Source: Sparassis latifolia
Taxonomy: Eukaryota > Basidiomycota > Agaricomycetes > Polyporales > Sparassidaceae
NCBI GenBank assembly: GCA_018466975.1
Contig: CM031563.1
Coordinates: forward strand, 1,798,001-1,862,000
Length of the DNA stretch: 64,000 nucleotides
Direction: 5' to 3'
Part shown: piece by piece, positions 32,155-43,817 of the stretch
Layout: each line of letters opens with the position of its first letter
Position numbering within the stretch: the stretch's first letter is position 1
Notes under the pieces: generated by a model
The model's database searches: none
Told to the model about the DNA's origin: nothing
What the model saw: the letters and a program-made list of their open reading frames with translations, nothing else
Position numbers and translations under genes: made by a program

Positions 32155-34693
32155 TTACACCGCTGCAGCGGCACCGGAGTCTGCCGGCGGTCCTTCCAGA
32201 TCGATCCCCCACCGCCGCTCGACCTCGCCGCTCTCGTCCGCCGTCAACCAACTCCGCGCGCGCATCACCGCCGCCTGCGCCTCCCTTCCCTTTCCGCGGC
32301 GCAGCAGCAACTTCGCCCACTCGGCCGTGGCGGCGACCCCGTCCTCCCTCCTCCAATACTCATACACCTCCTCTAGCACCCTCAGTTCTGCATCGTCCTG
32401 CAGACCCGACTGCATGGCTGCCGCCGCCTGCGCGAACACGCGAGCCCACACCTTTGCGCTGGGCATATACGCTGTAGCAATATGTCGCACTCGCTGCACG
32501 CGTGCCGCCGCAGTCGCCGCTCCAAGCTGGGCACGGTCTGACGTACTTCTCTCTCCCGGTCCCGATCGTGCCACGTCGCCGTCTGCCAGGGCCAAAACCG
32601 CAGCAGCGTACCGCACAAGTAGCACCTCATGGACCGCACTCCACGCCGCCGGATCCGTAATTCGCTTGCTCTCCCGCAGGAGGGTCTGCGGCAGAAGAAT
32701 CAGCCCAATAAGCACCACCATCACAATCGCGCAACGGCACGAAGTTCGCAGTGCACGCGCAGCGAGCGTGTCACGCACCTCCAGAAGCTCCACGTCCGCC
32801 TCCACGTCCGCTTCGCGAGCACGTTCCAGCCCCCAGAGCCACACGGTCGTCGCCCCGTCGCCTTCGACGACCGCTTCCCTTGCTTCTGCCCACGTCGCCT
32901 GATACGCTTCTTTACCTTCTGTGAACTGGCTTTCAAGCTCTAGCCGCGCGATCCACATCTCTTCTGCTCCAGAGGAGGCCTTGCGCGTGTACTTTCGCGC
33001 CAGCCGAAGGATATGCGGGATGCTATTGCAGCTGGGTGGGAGAAACGCGTGGATTTGCGGGTATGACGCTAATAGTCTGATTTCTGCCGCCATCAGCGCT
33101 GCCGAGGCTGCATCGCGCTGTGCGAGCATATGCAAAGACGCAACGAGATACCCTTTCTGCTCCGCGAGCGACGCGCATATACCAGTAGGAGAAGAGACGC
33201 ATACCAGTGATTAATTAGATATGCATGTTGAAAAATATCTGGACGCACCAGAGCGTCGTCAACATCTTTCTCGCACCATTCTTTCACGAATGTGGCGTAC
33301 GCCGCTGCGAGACTTGAGCTGGAGGTGCTATTGTCGCGCACCGCTTTCACCAGCTGCTCGTTCGCTCCCTTCAGCGCGTCGATCAGCGCCTCGCCTTTTA
33401 GGCCTGGCGTAAGATACCGCGTAGCAGACAACTTTATTGCCGCCGGATCGGTGGGAAGCGTGCTGCGCAGAAGGACAAAGAGATGCTCGAGCAAAGCATC
33501 ACGCAATTCCGGCGGACAAGGGTATGTGACGAGCAGGTCGTGCAATGACGCGAACAGCTCGAATTTTGGGAGTGCTGGACGGGCGGTGAATTTACCGCAA
33601 GATAAGCAGAGGAAGGACGGCATACCTTTGGCCGCATTGTCCATCACGGACGTGACGATCGCACCCTGCATAATTTCTCTCCTTGCCGCCTCGTCCTCAG
33701 CACCTTCCTCTTGGTCTGCTGCCATCTGGACATCTTCCCCTTCTCCCATTGCTTCATCTTCGAAGGCCAGCAGCCCTTCATCAATGGCCTTTTCCTTCTC
33801 CATCTCCTTGCCCTTGCCCTTGTCACCCTGCGCGACGAGGATCCCCAGCACACCCCATCGTCGCCGAAGACTCTCCACGAACCCCAACTCCATCCGCACG
33901 TACTCCCTCCACATCTCCACGCTATCCGCGTTCAGCCGGATCCCGCGCTGCAGCAGCGCCCGAGCAGTCGACGGCGAGAGGTGCTGCAGCTCATGCGACG
34001 CGGCAAGAATGTACAGCGCAGGGACGTTCGGGTGCAGCTGCAGTGCGCTGGGAGCATAAATAATGAAAAAAGTCATCAGTTTACGAAGGTCGAGCCGAGA
34101 GGGAGGTGGGGTTCAAACGCACCGCGCCGTGATCCGCCCGACGAGCGCGCGCGCGCGCTCCTTCTTCGCCACCCGTACGTACTGTATCCACAGCCCGACG
34201 TCGCCCTTGAACTTCTTGAGCGCACGCTCGAATATGTGGAACTGCCGCCGCACGAGCGCGTAGTCCGACACGGACGGCGGCGCCGTGTCCTGCTCTGCTC
34301 GCTCAAATTTCAGAACGCGAAAATTTTATTTACGGGAGAGGGGAGGGGACGCACTGAGCCGCTCGACGCGTTTTCGCCGGAGGGCCTCGAGCCCCATCTC
34401 GTACGCCGCGTAGCGCAGGAAGTCGCCCTTCTTCGCGACGCGCCGCACGAGCGCCGTTTCGAACGCGGTGCGCTTCTGCAGTATCTGCTTCGCTTCTTTC
34501 TGCGGGCGTCGTTGCGTAAATGAAAATGCGGCGTAGTGTGCTGGGGAGCGGGAGAGGACGCACCTGGGTGAAGAGACCTCGCTGCACGAGGTCCTTGAGC
34601 TCGGCGAGCATCTGGGTACGGCGGTTTGGTTTTGGTGAGTTCGGACGAGGGGATGTAGCGCACCTGCTCCTGTTGGAAATGTACCCTCTCCAT
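32155..34693 (-). CDS. UTP6: Utp6-like U3 snoRNP / SSU processome subunit
   Basis: Nucleolar HAT-repeat protein needed for 18S rRNA processing. First exons are certain: 34693..34664 (MERVHFQQEQ), 34611..34564 (MLAELKDLVQRGLFTQ), 34499..34355 (KEAKQILQKRTAFETALVRR...YAAYEMGLEALRRKRVERL). Next ALVRRQFHIFERALKKFKGD, LWIQYVRVAKKERARALVGR, then ALYILAASHELQHLSPSTAR, ALLQRGIRLNADSVEMWREY, with acidic and lysine-rich linkers, and C-terminal helical repeats ending in PPADSGAAAAV. The MERVxFQxEQM start and the order of HAT repeats are those of Utp6. The C-terminal part (32.2-33.1 kb) is Ala/Arg-rich and less conserved. Some internal exon edges (33.1-34.3 kb) were not settled. No stop in the main frames. 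Confidence 0.85.
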
Positions 34694-36280
34694 GGTTGTT
34701 AGCAAGATCGAGGTCGGATCACAGTAGCTGGTATTTTGATTTTTGTCTGCGAGACCGTCAGTAGCAGAGGCCGGACTGGCGACAGAAGGCGCCCGCTATT
34801 TGCCGGCACGTGAACCGCCGCCCGCCCGTTGATTTCATTGACATTTGCAATACTTGCACTCTTCAAGTTCGCATTGAACTTCGTCAACCTATCTGTCTGG
34901 CTTTGGGAGACTGTCATCACGCAGGAAAAGGTGGATCTCGCAGGGAGCAAGAACCAGGAGCCGCAAAACGATGTGAAGATCGCTGTGGGGGCATACCGTT
35001 CATTATTGTCGGCACTCTTCACCAACGGACCACAACGAAGACTCTCTGCGTGGCTAATGGAGTCATCTCCAACCCCGAGCCTGGTTGTTGCCAAGACCAG
35101 ATATATCTTCTGTGGATTATTACAAAGAATATGTTTGTCAAAAACCGAGGTGCGCTGCAAGATCCTGGGTATACTGGTAACTGCAGAAGATTAGTGAGCG
35201 CTCTCACACCGGCTATCAGAACCATTTTTCTTGCTCTCGGCGGCGCGCAGGTCCCATCGCCGAGTGTGCGGGAGGCTTTCGATTCAACTCGATCGGGCGG
35301 CTGCTAACGGTCTGTCTTGCGCGAGATGCAAACAACGCTCGGGCAAACTTTGAGCCCAGTATGATAAGATCTTTCGTTGGAGCTTGTCATACGCCCGGTT
35401 ACTGCAAGTGTGATGAAGTGAAGTAAAGGGCTGCAGACACTGGGCCGTCCGATGATGAGCAATTACAACGGCGCTTCGTCGTCCAGAGGGTTCCCCTCGA
35501 TGAGCGAGCATTACACCGTACGTAGCGCTGGCTTCGTGGATGGTGTGTGTATACTACATATGTGAGTGATTGGCTCCACGCTTATGCAACAGTGTACTCC
35601 CTGGATTCAGATACACCGCGATATACACCTTGCTCCTGTCGGAGATGGGGCGTTGCTTATGCGAACAAGGTACTGAATACTCTCATCAGATGCGTCACGG
35701 GCGGCTTTGAGCCCAGCAGACTGAAAGCGAGTCCGGCATCGACACTGCTTCTCAAACTGTATGCATGGTGAGTTGTCCTCTTCGTGGCGAGCTGCTCCGC
35801 TCCTTTGAGACTATCACCCCGGAGTTCTCTACGCCTTATATGAGGAGACTTGACGTCGCGCGCCAGGGTTATGAAGCCCGAGAGGAACGCCAATGCTGCA
35901 CAAGTCGAATACCTCGCGTGCACATCGATTAAGGCCATGGGAGCACATAAGAATATGTCGGGTAGGCATCCAGGCAGACGCCACTCACACTCAACCGTAA
36001 GTCGAACATGCAGGAAATGTGGACATGGTCCGACACAATCCGGGCAAGACACATGGGAATATGTAACGCGGCCATGTCAGAACCTTCGACGACTCGGCCT
36101 CGATCGTTGATGTGACAATCCAGTGAGCGGAAGAGACAACGTCCGTCTTCGATTGATGGTGTTAAATGATCAACTTAGCTTTGTGATCCACGTCGACGTT
36201 GGTTTTGCAATACATTCGGCGGCGACTGCGGGCGCGTGTTCTGCGAGTTGCGTGTACTAATAGCATGGGGAAAGAAACAT
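34694..36280. other. Gene-poor stretch
   Basis: Open frames of up to 165 codons at 34.8-35.3 kb have no recognisable motif and overlap on both strands. TTTGAGCCCAG occurs twice (near 35350 and 35708) in similar contexts, which may be remnants of a repeat. Nothing else supported. Confidence 0.45.
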
Positions 36281-36289
36281 ATACTCACT

Positions 36290-36560
36290 GAAGATCGAGG
36301 GGACGAAATTTTGGAGCGAAGGAAGGGGAGGTATCAACCTCACCTCGAGCTCATCAAATGAAGTTTCGACACTGCACACACATCACCCACTCGCTCTGCC
36401 ACTAACGGATGGAAAAGTGAGAATGAGCGAGAATATAAGAGGTAGTACATGCATGCATACAGTATCCTCAACTTTCGAATTGAATCTCTGTCCGACGAAA
36501 AATAGGTCTGCAAGTGCGACCCCGAAGAGATCGCATCTAACATCGTTCAGTTGAGGCGTC
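36290..36560 (-). repeat. Relic of the secreted-protein 3' end
   Basis: On the minus strand TTCGAAAGTTGAGG, then about 50 bp later TTCTCACTTTTCCATCCGTT and AGTGG, in the order seen after the stop codon of the secreted-protein genes. The coding part upstream is lost. The segment next to it (GATGCGATCTCTTCGGGGTC) recurs at 17288 in the inverted protease duplication. Confidence 0.6.
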
Positions 36561-36935
36561 ACGCGTGCACGTCTGATCAAGGCTTCTGGCGTTCATGACA
36601 GAAGAACTGGAATTCGAGATGTAGCACACATCGGATGGGATGCAGCGATCAGCAGAAGAAGTAGAAGTCCTACTAATACCACGAATCACCGTTCCATTGC
36701 TCAAGCACTCACCGGCACCCATCACGGTGATACTTCCGACACAGCAGCTGATCAGTAAGTGGACCGGTGTCTCGAATCCAGAAGGCGTCAGGCTCAGCAA
36801 TCCGAACAATGGTATACACCCTCAAATTCTCAACTGCACCGAAATTGTATGCAAACGTTCGCAAAGCAGATCCAAACCCAGATACTTCCTTCTACCTTTG
36901 CATTTCGCCCTCTGCCATCGTGTCACAGCTCAGCG

Positions 36936-38631
36936 CTAGTTGGTCGTCGCGTTCGTGTAAGACGTCGTGGCGAAGCCAACGCGGCTGTTGCCAGTGTCGA
37001 ACACAGAGTAGAACCGCTCGAGGAAGGTGTAGCCGTTGATGAAGTCTAAGCCCTCGCCGGAAGGGGTGCCGATGCTGTTGACGATGAGGTATATGTTGCT
37101 CGAGGAGCCGCCGATGTATGTATTCAGCGAGCGCTACAGGCAGCGCCTGTCAGCGGGCACAGAAGCGCCGATGTGCAACGGACGTACCGGCCAGATCTGG
37201 GCGTTGGCGGTGAGTCCGTAGGTTTCGCTGCCAATGTTGAAGTTCAGGGTCTTGAGATTGCTGTACTGGGACGACGTAATGCTTAGTAGACCCGTAAACC
37301 CATCCTCGACGGCGCCCGTAGCAGACTGGTACTTGCTGTAGGCGTCTGCGCAGAAGATATTAATAGAGCTCGCAGTCGCCTGTAGAAACCACTTACTACT
37401 GGCAATGAGGATGAGGGTGGTGCCGGTGTCGACGATACCAGCGGTATTGTTTAAGATGGTCTCGGAACCATAGGCGATCGACTCATCGATGCCCCAGTAG
37501 TAGGAGGCAGGAGAAGTGGTCGTGAGAGGCCTGTAGGACACATGTGAGCTGATTTTTCGGGAGGGTCAATGCACTTACGTGTAAGCGATGGAACCGGTGT
37601 ACTTCGAGGGGTCGGTTCCACCAAAGGTGAGCTCACCGTTCGTGACGCTCTCGGAGGTGGTGGGCTCAAACGAGACCGCGACAAGGTGCTCGAATATGTC
37701 TCCCTGAGAGTAAAGATTGTCGGTGACTAGCAGGGGGAAGTCATCAAGGGTAGCAATTCAGACGGACGAGCAGCCACACCAGTGGGAATCTCTGCGTCTG
37801 GGTTTTGGAGTGTATCCTTTGTCAGATCCATAGGGCCAATACTAGGAACATAATCGGCTATGCCAGTGCTTTCTCAGCGAGCTTGAAATCTTACCCAATG
37901 ATACCGTCAACACCGTCAAATCCTTCAGAGAAGGATGCGATGCCGAAGGACTGGTTTCTGATTGTCAATCCGTTGCCCAGGAGACGGTGTCCTCATATTC
38001 GGTACCTGCCATGCGTAGCCCTGAGTGACGGCGAGATTTCACTTTAACGAAAATCACAGACCGGAGAAGGAGCCAGAGCCGTAGGTGACCGTCTGAAGGG
38101 GTCGACTCTCAGCGCAACTAGCCTCATAGCATCTACGAAGACTTACTACACTCTCTCCGGTGTTAACAGTGGAGGGAGAGGACACGAACGACTTGCCCGC
38201 ACCGACCCACGTATTGGAGGAGCCGGTATCGATCAAGAGACTGTCTGTCGGATAATGTGAGCTTGACGTTCCAGAGAGTCCAGACCGTATACTCACACGA
38301 GGTGCCCGGAGTGCCGATATCGACCTAGAGTGAAAGTAACGCGTATCAGAGACGAATATGGAATGATACGTTAAAACCTTACCTGGACGGTATAGGTAAT
38401 GGCATCATTCGTGGCGGCGACACTGCCTGAGCGGCCCTGCAATCTTGCTCGGCCGTTGGCTTTGAGGGCGGCAGCACGAGCTTGATCCCTTTGGAGTAGG
38501 TTAACAGTGCCAGTGGCATTGAAGCGCCTGGCCAGCGGAAGCGATACGAAACTGTTCGGAGGGATCGCAACCGGGCTTGCGGCAACCGCGAGGGCCAGCA
38601 CAAGAGTTGAGAGCAGAGGACCAAAGGCCAT
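36936..38631 (-). pseudogene. Aspartic protease (A1, polyporopepsin-like) with one single-base frameshift
   Basis: Secreted acid endopeptidase. Ten exons: 38631..38383, 38324..38297, 38244..38147, 38092..38062, 38005..37895, 37841..37780, 37726..37579, 37530..37397, 37345..37188, 37133..36936, total 1217 nt, one short of 406 codons. Leader MAFGPLLSTLVLALAVAASP, propeptide, VQVDIGTPGTSYSLLIDTGS with the first catalytic Asp, SNTWVGAGKSF, VTYGSGSFSG, later GIVDTGTTLILIAS with the second Asp, EGLDFINGYTFLERF and the C-terminus FATTSYTNATTN. In exon 5 GTCTCCTGGGC stands where the other copy (plus strand, 15.26 kb) has GTCTCCCTGGGC; restoring the expected SLGNG needs that base. Every splice junction is otherwise canonical and in phase, so this is either a very young pseudogene or an assembly error. 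Confidence 0.85.
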
Positions 38632-40654
38632 GATTAGAGTGCGATACGAGTGGAGCGCGAAGTGTGGAATGGAGCTTGAGACGCGCTACCACGGTATTTG
38701 AGCATCCGCGCTAGCTCATAAACAAGCACGCAAGGGAATTGCTGTGCACGCCCAACCCGGTATGCGAACGTTTCGTGGAATATCTGGGATCTCGCAACGC
38801 GTGGCGATGACAGCTGGACAGGAACAAAAAAAGTACGAGACTCGTGGTGTGGCAAGCTTATGTGACTGCAATATCATTGATGAGTCCAGCTGCAGACAAG
38901 TGACTTCGCATTTCCTACGCAAGTTGCGATAGGATGGCAAGCTGCTCCCCCAGACACGCCTTCTTTAACCGGAGACAGCTCGAGACGGGTAGAGAGGACT
39001 GCACGGAATTGTGAAGCAACTCAGCGATGCACCTCCATTGCCCACATATGAGGATTTCTTGGGACTAGCATGATTTGTGCGGCGGCTGAAACAACACCCT
39101 CGACCTGCAGATGAATGAAAAATACGCAAGAGAGGAAGATCAGACAAAGAGAATACATTACTTATCTGCGCCTTTGCACCCGAATCACAACTTACAAAAG
39201 CCCTGGGGTCCTAGAGGTCAGCAGTTACAAGATCCGTATATCCATCCGCATGGGCACGGTTGATCAGTCGCAGTGGGGGAAATACTTATACTCGGTTGAG
39301 CATTGCGGAATGTCGTCTCGCGTGCTAATAATGCAGACTGACAGTGGCTGAGCATATGTTCTTGTTTTCGGAGGAGAATTTTGAATGCATATGATCCAGT
39401 AAAGTGAGCGACCATTCGATGGCTCCTATTCCCACCACGTCGCAAACGACAGCCTTTGGCAGCTGTCAGGTCTTCTGTACTGTCCCGGGCGGGCCACACA
39501 GAGACGGGGACTAGTTCCTGATTTGGGTACGTGTGCGTGACGGCGGAGATGGGTTTTCATATCTGCTCATCGTTGCCGTCCACGCCCTGGCCATGGACAT
39601 ATCCTCGTGCTGCTTGCTCCCTTAGCCATACCCCTTCTCGTTATCCAGAAATGATATACCCATTCTGAGCAGTAGCTGGAGTAATTGAAGGATCCTCTTA
39701 AGTCTTTGGACACACTCAACTATGATTTGATGTCACGAAATCTACAGATAGAAGAGAAAACAAGATCAGCTCCTAAATGACGTATTATTATAATCTAAGG
39801 ACTGTCACCAGTATATTCAACCTTTGTCAGGAAAAATGGCGAGTCGAATCGAGGGTGATATATGATAGCCCTATGATCCAATTCGTTGTTGAAGACATGA
39901 TGAGCAGCGAAGACATGATGAGCAGCGACGGCAGAAATATCAAATTAATTGGTCTGTGCGCCTCACCCGGACTTGCAACACCACCGTCTTGAGACGTGGA
40001 GGATCTTGTGCCAAAAATGTCAATGCTGTCACAGTCGAATAGAACCAATTGATCTATGACTACAGCAAAGCCTGAGGCCTGAGAACGAGCACAGAAAAGT
40101 TGAGGTCTTTGCCATTCTATCAGACAGCATATCTGGCCAATGCGCCACCATGACGCAGGGCCTCATGGTGTGTGGTTCCCACTATGAGACGGAGTCAATC
40201 AGAGTCAATCGTTGCTTCCAGTCAAACTTTTTACAAGGGCTTGTCCGAGCTTGTTCAATACAGAGGACCAGGTGATGAATCAAAGGAAGCTTGGAGTCTT
40301 GGACGCTTCCGGACCTCCGGTGAAATTCAACATCGGAGCCGCGACTAGCCGCGATCACGTGTAACGCGTTTGCACGTTCCTTTGGCTGGTATGCGCTCCT
40401 TGACTGGAAACGTCATGATGTTGAAACTTGACTCATACGACAGGCAGTGCACTGGTGCTTGTTTATCTTCTAGTCACAGCTAATACTCCAGCAGACAGTA
40501 TCCAGAATATCGCCCCTGACAACTCACTAGTACTGCGCCTTGAGCTTGATGTCCGATGTCGAGTTGGATGCGAACTCTGTAGAGGAGAATGCCGGCCGTG
40601 CGTCTCGACCCCTGTGACCATCTGGATACTATATAAGCACCTACCTGAGTAACG
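38632..40654. other. Gene-poor stretch
   Basis: Upstream flank of the protease gene, then no coding region that can be supported. An 18-bp tandem repeat lies at 39892-39929. TATATAAGC at 40632 may be the TATA box of the monooxygenase relic that follows. Confidence 0.45.
39892..39929 (+). repeat. 18-bp tandem repeat, two copies
   Basis: GAAGACATGATGAGCAGC occurs twice head to tail, followed by GACGG. Exact copies, so a recent slippage product. Confidence 0.8.
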
Positions 40655-42181
40655 ATGGGCATCAAGTTGCCTCGCAATCGTATCTGAAGAAGTCGAAAAC
40701 CAAAGTTATCATCGCCGGATGCGGAATCGCTGGGCCTGTCCTAGCCATATTCCTGAAGGGAAAGGGCTACGAGCCGGTCGTATATGAACGGCTTCAGAAA
40801 CGTACCGACCAGGGGCTCTCGATGTGGTACGTTTTTGATTATGATCTTTATGTATCTAAGAACAGTCTGTAGTTTGCAACCGAATGGCCTGCGCGTTCTA
40901 TCGTTAATTCTAGGCTTCTGCGCCAAGATTGTTGGCTTGCAGCTCAAGAATCTCTTCTTCAGTTCTTCTCTTCCGGAAGACGAAGGCCTCCTCGCAGACA
41001 CTGACGCGCCCTCGATGTTGCCAGAGCTTGTCGGCCCGGGGATGTGTCTGCTCGGCGTGCATCGTCCCACTTTCTGCCGCACTCTTGTCGAGGAAGCGCA
41101 GAGCCACGGCGTGAAGATTGTCTGGGGACACCAAGTTGTAGGCTCACGCAGTCTGAGGAGAGTGTCGAAGTCGTCTTCGCCAATGGCAAGACCGACACTG
41201 CCAGCTTTGTCGTCGGCTGCGATGGACTGCACAGCAATACTCGCATCAGCCTGTTTGGTGAGGAGAAAGCCAATTTTACGGGCCTCACACAGGTTTGTCT
41301 CAAACACTTCTGACATCAGTACGCCGTCTGAGTGCCATGCTGCGTTAGACTGGCGGCTCATCTCCGACCCCGGAGGCTTACTTGAACCGTCCTGGGGTGA
41401 CAAATATATACGGCAATGGCGCACACATGGTCTTCTATCAGATCAACGAAAAGCAGACATCTTGGGCGTGAGTACTTATCCATTTGTAACGGTGGTGAAC
41501 TCACAGTCGGATGCAGCGTCACTTTGCAAGAACCTGAGGCCAAGGAGACTTGGCGCGCAATGGACGAAGAACGTCAACGGGAATTCAGAGAAAGCCGTTT
41601 CAACAAGTGGGGATTTGGCGGTGGAGAACTCGTCTCTAATGCCAAGACCATTGTCAAGGTATGTTCGACATATTTTTTGATTGCGAAAGTCTCACATAAT
41701 ATGTGGGCACTATGGATTGTACGAGAGGCCTAAATTGAAGACCTGGCACAAGGATAGGGTCGTGCTGCTGGGAGATGCTGCTCATCCGACAAGTCCAGTG
41801 CGTCTCCTGTGGTGTTGCTTGCGTGTTGATATCCGCTCATGGTTCTATTTTGATAGCACCTTGGACAAGGCGCGAACCAAGCATTCGAAGACATCTATCA
41901 TCTCGTGTGACTTCTGGCGAAACATAACCCGTCTGGCGAAGCCCTTCTACCTCCCTCCTTTCCACGATTTTCACCGAGTTCGAGCAACGTCGCATCCCCC
42001 GCACCTCCGCTCTAGTCAAGGGGGCACGCAAGCAGGGTGAGAATCGTGTACTGCATGGCATGCCGTCTTGCAAGAAACGCGACGATGCGATTCGCGAGAT
42101 GTACATGGACGGCAGTACCCTGGCAATAGTTACAAGCGGGCTCACGGTGAACCATTCGAGCAAGGAAAGAACGAGATCTAG
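40655..42181 (+). pseudogene. FAD-dependent monooxygenase (salicylate-hydroxylase type), pseudogene
   Basis: Class A flavoprotein hydroxylase family. Visible: FAD fold KVIIAGCGIAGPVLAIFLKG and VVYERL, then after an intron LQPNGLRVLSLILGFC, LLGVHRPTFCRTLVEEA, FANGKTDTASFVVGCDGLHS (the DG motif), TGLTQ | TGGSSPTPEAYLNRPG, ETWRAMDEERQREF, WHKDRVVLLGDAAHPTSP (GDAAH ribityl motif), HLGQGANQAFEDIYHLV. Lesions: one base missing between VWGHQVV and LTQSEESVEV (about 41138); TGA at VYHLV*LLAKHN where an Arg codon CGA is expected (41932-41934); a shift between GEALL and TIFTEFEQRRIP (about 41965); probably another near 42130 before a good C-terminus ending KNEI. The C-to-T change in a CpG fits deamination. 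Confidence 0.85.
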
Positions 42182-42559
42182 GTCGATGTCATCGTTTGTG
42201 CTACTCAATGTGCGTATATATCTCCTTGAAGGTCATTTCTCTAAATCACCTCCGCGTATTGGTTGCCACTCCGCGCTCAGCATTCAGTTAGCATATCCGT
42301 CGAAAATCGTGTCTCTAAACGACTTCCATGCATTTGTTAACACTCTCTCAGCATTCAAGTTTATACGGTGCGATCTGCACGTGACCGTTCGCCTTGAAAT
42401 CGTTTCGTGCACTGGCGTCACACGGCCAACCTTCTTCTGCAGATTAATCGTCTCCGTCCGACGTGTACGTAAACCAGACCTTCTGAACAATGCGTAAACA
42501 CGACTTTTCCACCTTCTACCATCACCTCAGGCTCTTCGGTTGCTGTTAGGCTGATCATC
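42182..42559. other. Short intergenic stretch
   Basis: Between the monooxygenase relic and the next pseudogene. Nothing recognisable. Confidence 0.45.
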
Positions 42560-43817
42560 ATGCTGGCATCCTCGAGATTCCCCATCGTCCGTGTCTCTAA
42601 TGCAAACTCTATGCGACTCGCAGCTCGTCGTGCGGCAGGTAGACGGACTGCGTTAAAGTATTACCCAACCGTATCTGAAGAGCTGTCGTCCTCGTCTGCT
42701 ATATGGAGCCATGTAGGAGCCGGCGTTGCAGGCGGAACGGTCGTCATTGCAGGGGGCAAGTTGTCCCTTCGAATCAATTGTCCTAGAGGACCTCGGTCGA
42801 ATAATCCCCTTCAGGTTACGTGTGGTACTATTTCTCTGGGTTCAAGCAGGCGGTGGACGCTTCGAAGGTTGTGCAGAACTACTATGCGAAGACGAAGCGT
42901 GCCATTGTCGAGAATGCGCCGAAGAACCTTAACGACGTCCTCCCGTTCTTGAGGAGCACAGCGAGGTTATATGCAGCGTTCATCGGCGCGTATTCGTACG
43001 TCAACGCGACATTCGACTCTCTCAACGAGGTGCATGACACTCATCGCGGTGAGGTGGACAGGATCCTAGGGGACGCGTATGATGAAGTCGAAGGTATTTT
43101 GAAACAGAGAAAAGAGGGCTCTGATGTCGAGATCGGTATAAAGGTGCTGGAGGTTGTCAAGCGACGCATGGTCGAACTCCAGAGGGTGGGAAGAAGATTC
43201 GCCAAGACGTGATGCAGAAACTTGCAGAGAAGTTTCCTCAGGTGTCCGAGAAGCTCGATGGAGGATATGATGAACTAAAGAACATGGCAGAGAAGAGGGG
43301 ACCTGAAGCGAAGAAGATCTTTGACGATACAGCGCGTCAGGTAATACGAGCAGTACATCATAGTAAACGTGAGCGAACTTACCTGCGAGAATGCGTCAGG
43401 TGAAAGACATATTCTCGAAGGGCTTCAGCCCAGAGCGCCTCAACGAAGCAAAAGAGTCGATTGAATCCAAGACCGAGGCTCTCCGAAAACTCACCGAGGC
43501 ATCCTCCCAAGATGCGTGGAATAAGGTCGTACAGCAGGCTGACCCCTACCTTGACAAGCTGCCCGGAATCACGCAGCTGCTTAATGAGAATGCGGGCAAA
43601 TTCATCGCAGCAGACTCTGGGGGCAGTACCGCCGCGCAAGAAGTGCTAGCGCGTGTGCGTGAGGCGGCGGAAGCCGGTGTCAATGGCAACGATGCGCGAG
43701 CTGAGGAATTTTGTGTTGGAGAGAGCTAGCCAGGCGGAGAACGACGGAAAGGGCTCAGTCGAAGAAGGGTGGGATGTGCGCCAGCAGTGGATTAAGAGAG
43801 TACCGGGTGGAGAAGAT
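42560..43817 (+). pseudogene. Mitochondrial-type fungal hypothetical protein, copy A, 5' exons
   Basis: Paralogue of the gene at 62863->64000. Exon 1 42560..42755 has an Arg/Ser-rich presequence (MLASSRFPIVRVSNANSMRL, RAAGRRT) and a Gly-rich hydrophobic helix HVGAGVAGGTVVIAGG; exon 2 42815..43340; exon 3 43400..43817. The rest is charged helix (VDRILGDAYDEVEGILKQRK, YDELKNMAEKRGPEAKKIFD, FSKGFSPERLNEAKESIESK). Lesions against copy B: GGTGGGAAGAAG for GGTGGGGAAGAAG (one G lost, about 43188), an 8-bp deletion after VNGND (about 43692), and the last exon is 8 kb away at 51929..52039. The exon 1/2 junction needs a GC donor. A mitochondrial, membrane-anchored coiled-coil protein is the best guess; function unknown. 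Confidence 0.8.

Noticed and set aside
33292..34059. 255-codon plus-strand open frame
   Set aside because: Opposite strand of the Utp6 gene, whose frame shows conserved HAT repeats.
34810..35307. 165-codon plus-strand open frame
   Set aside because: No motif, overlaps an equally long minus-strand frame and has no neighbour or paralogue support.
39890..39930. CRISPR-like direct repeats
   Set aside because: Only two 18-bp units without spacers; simple tandem slippage. CRISPR arrays are not expected in fungal nuclear DNA.
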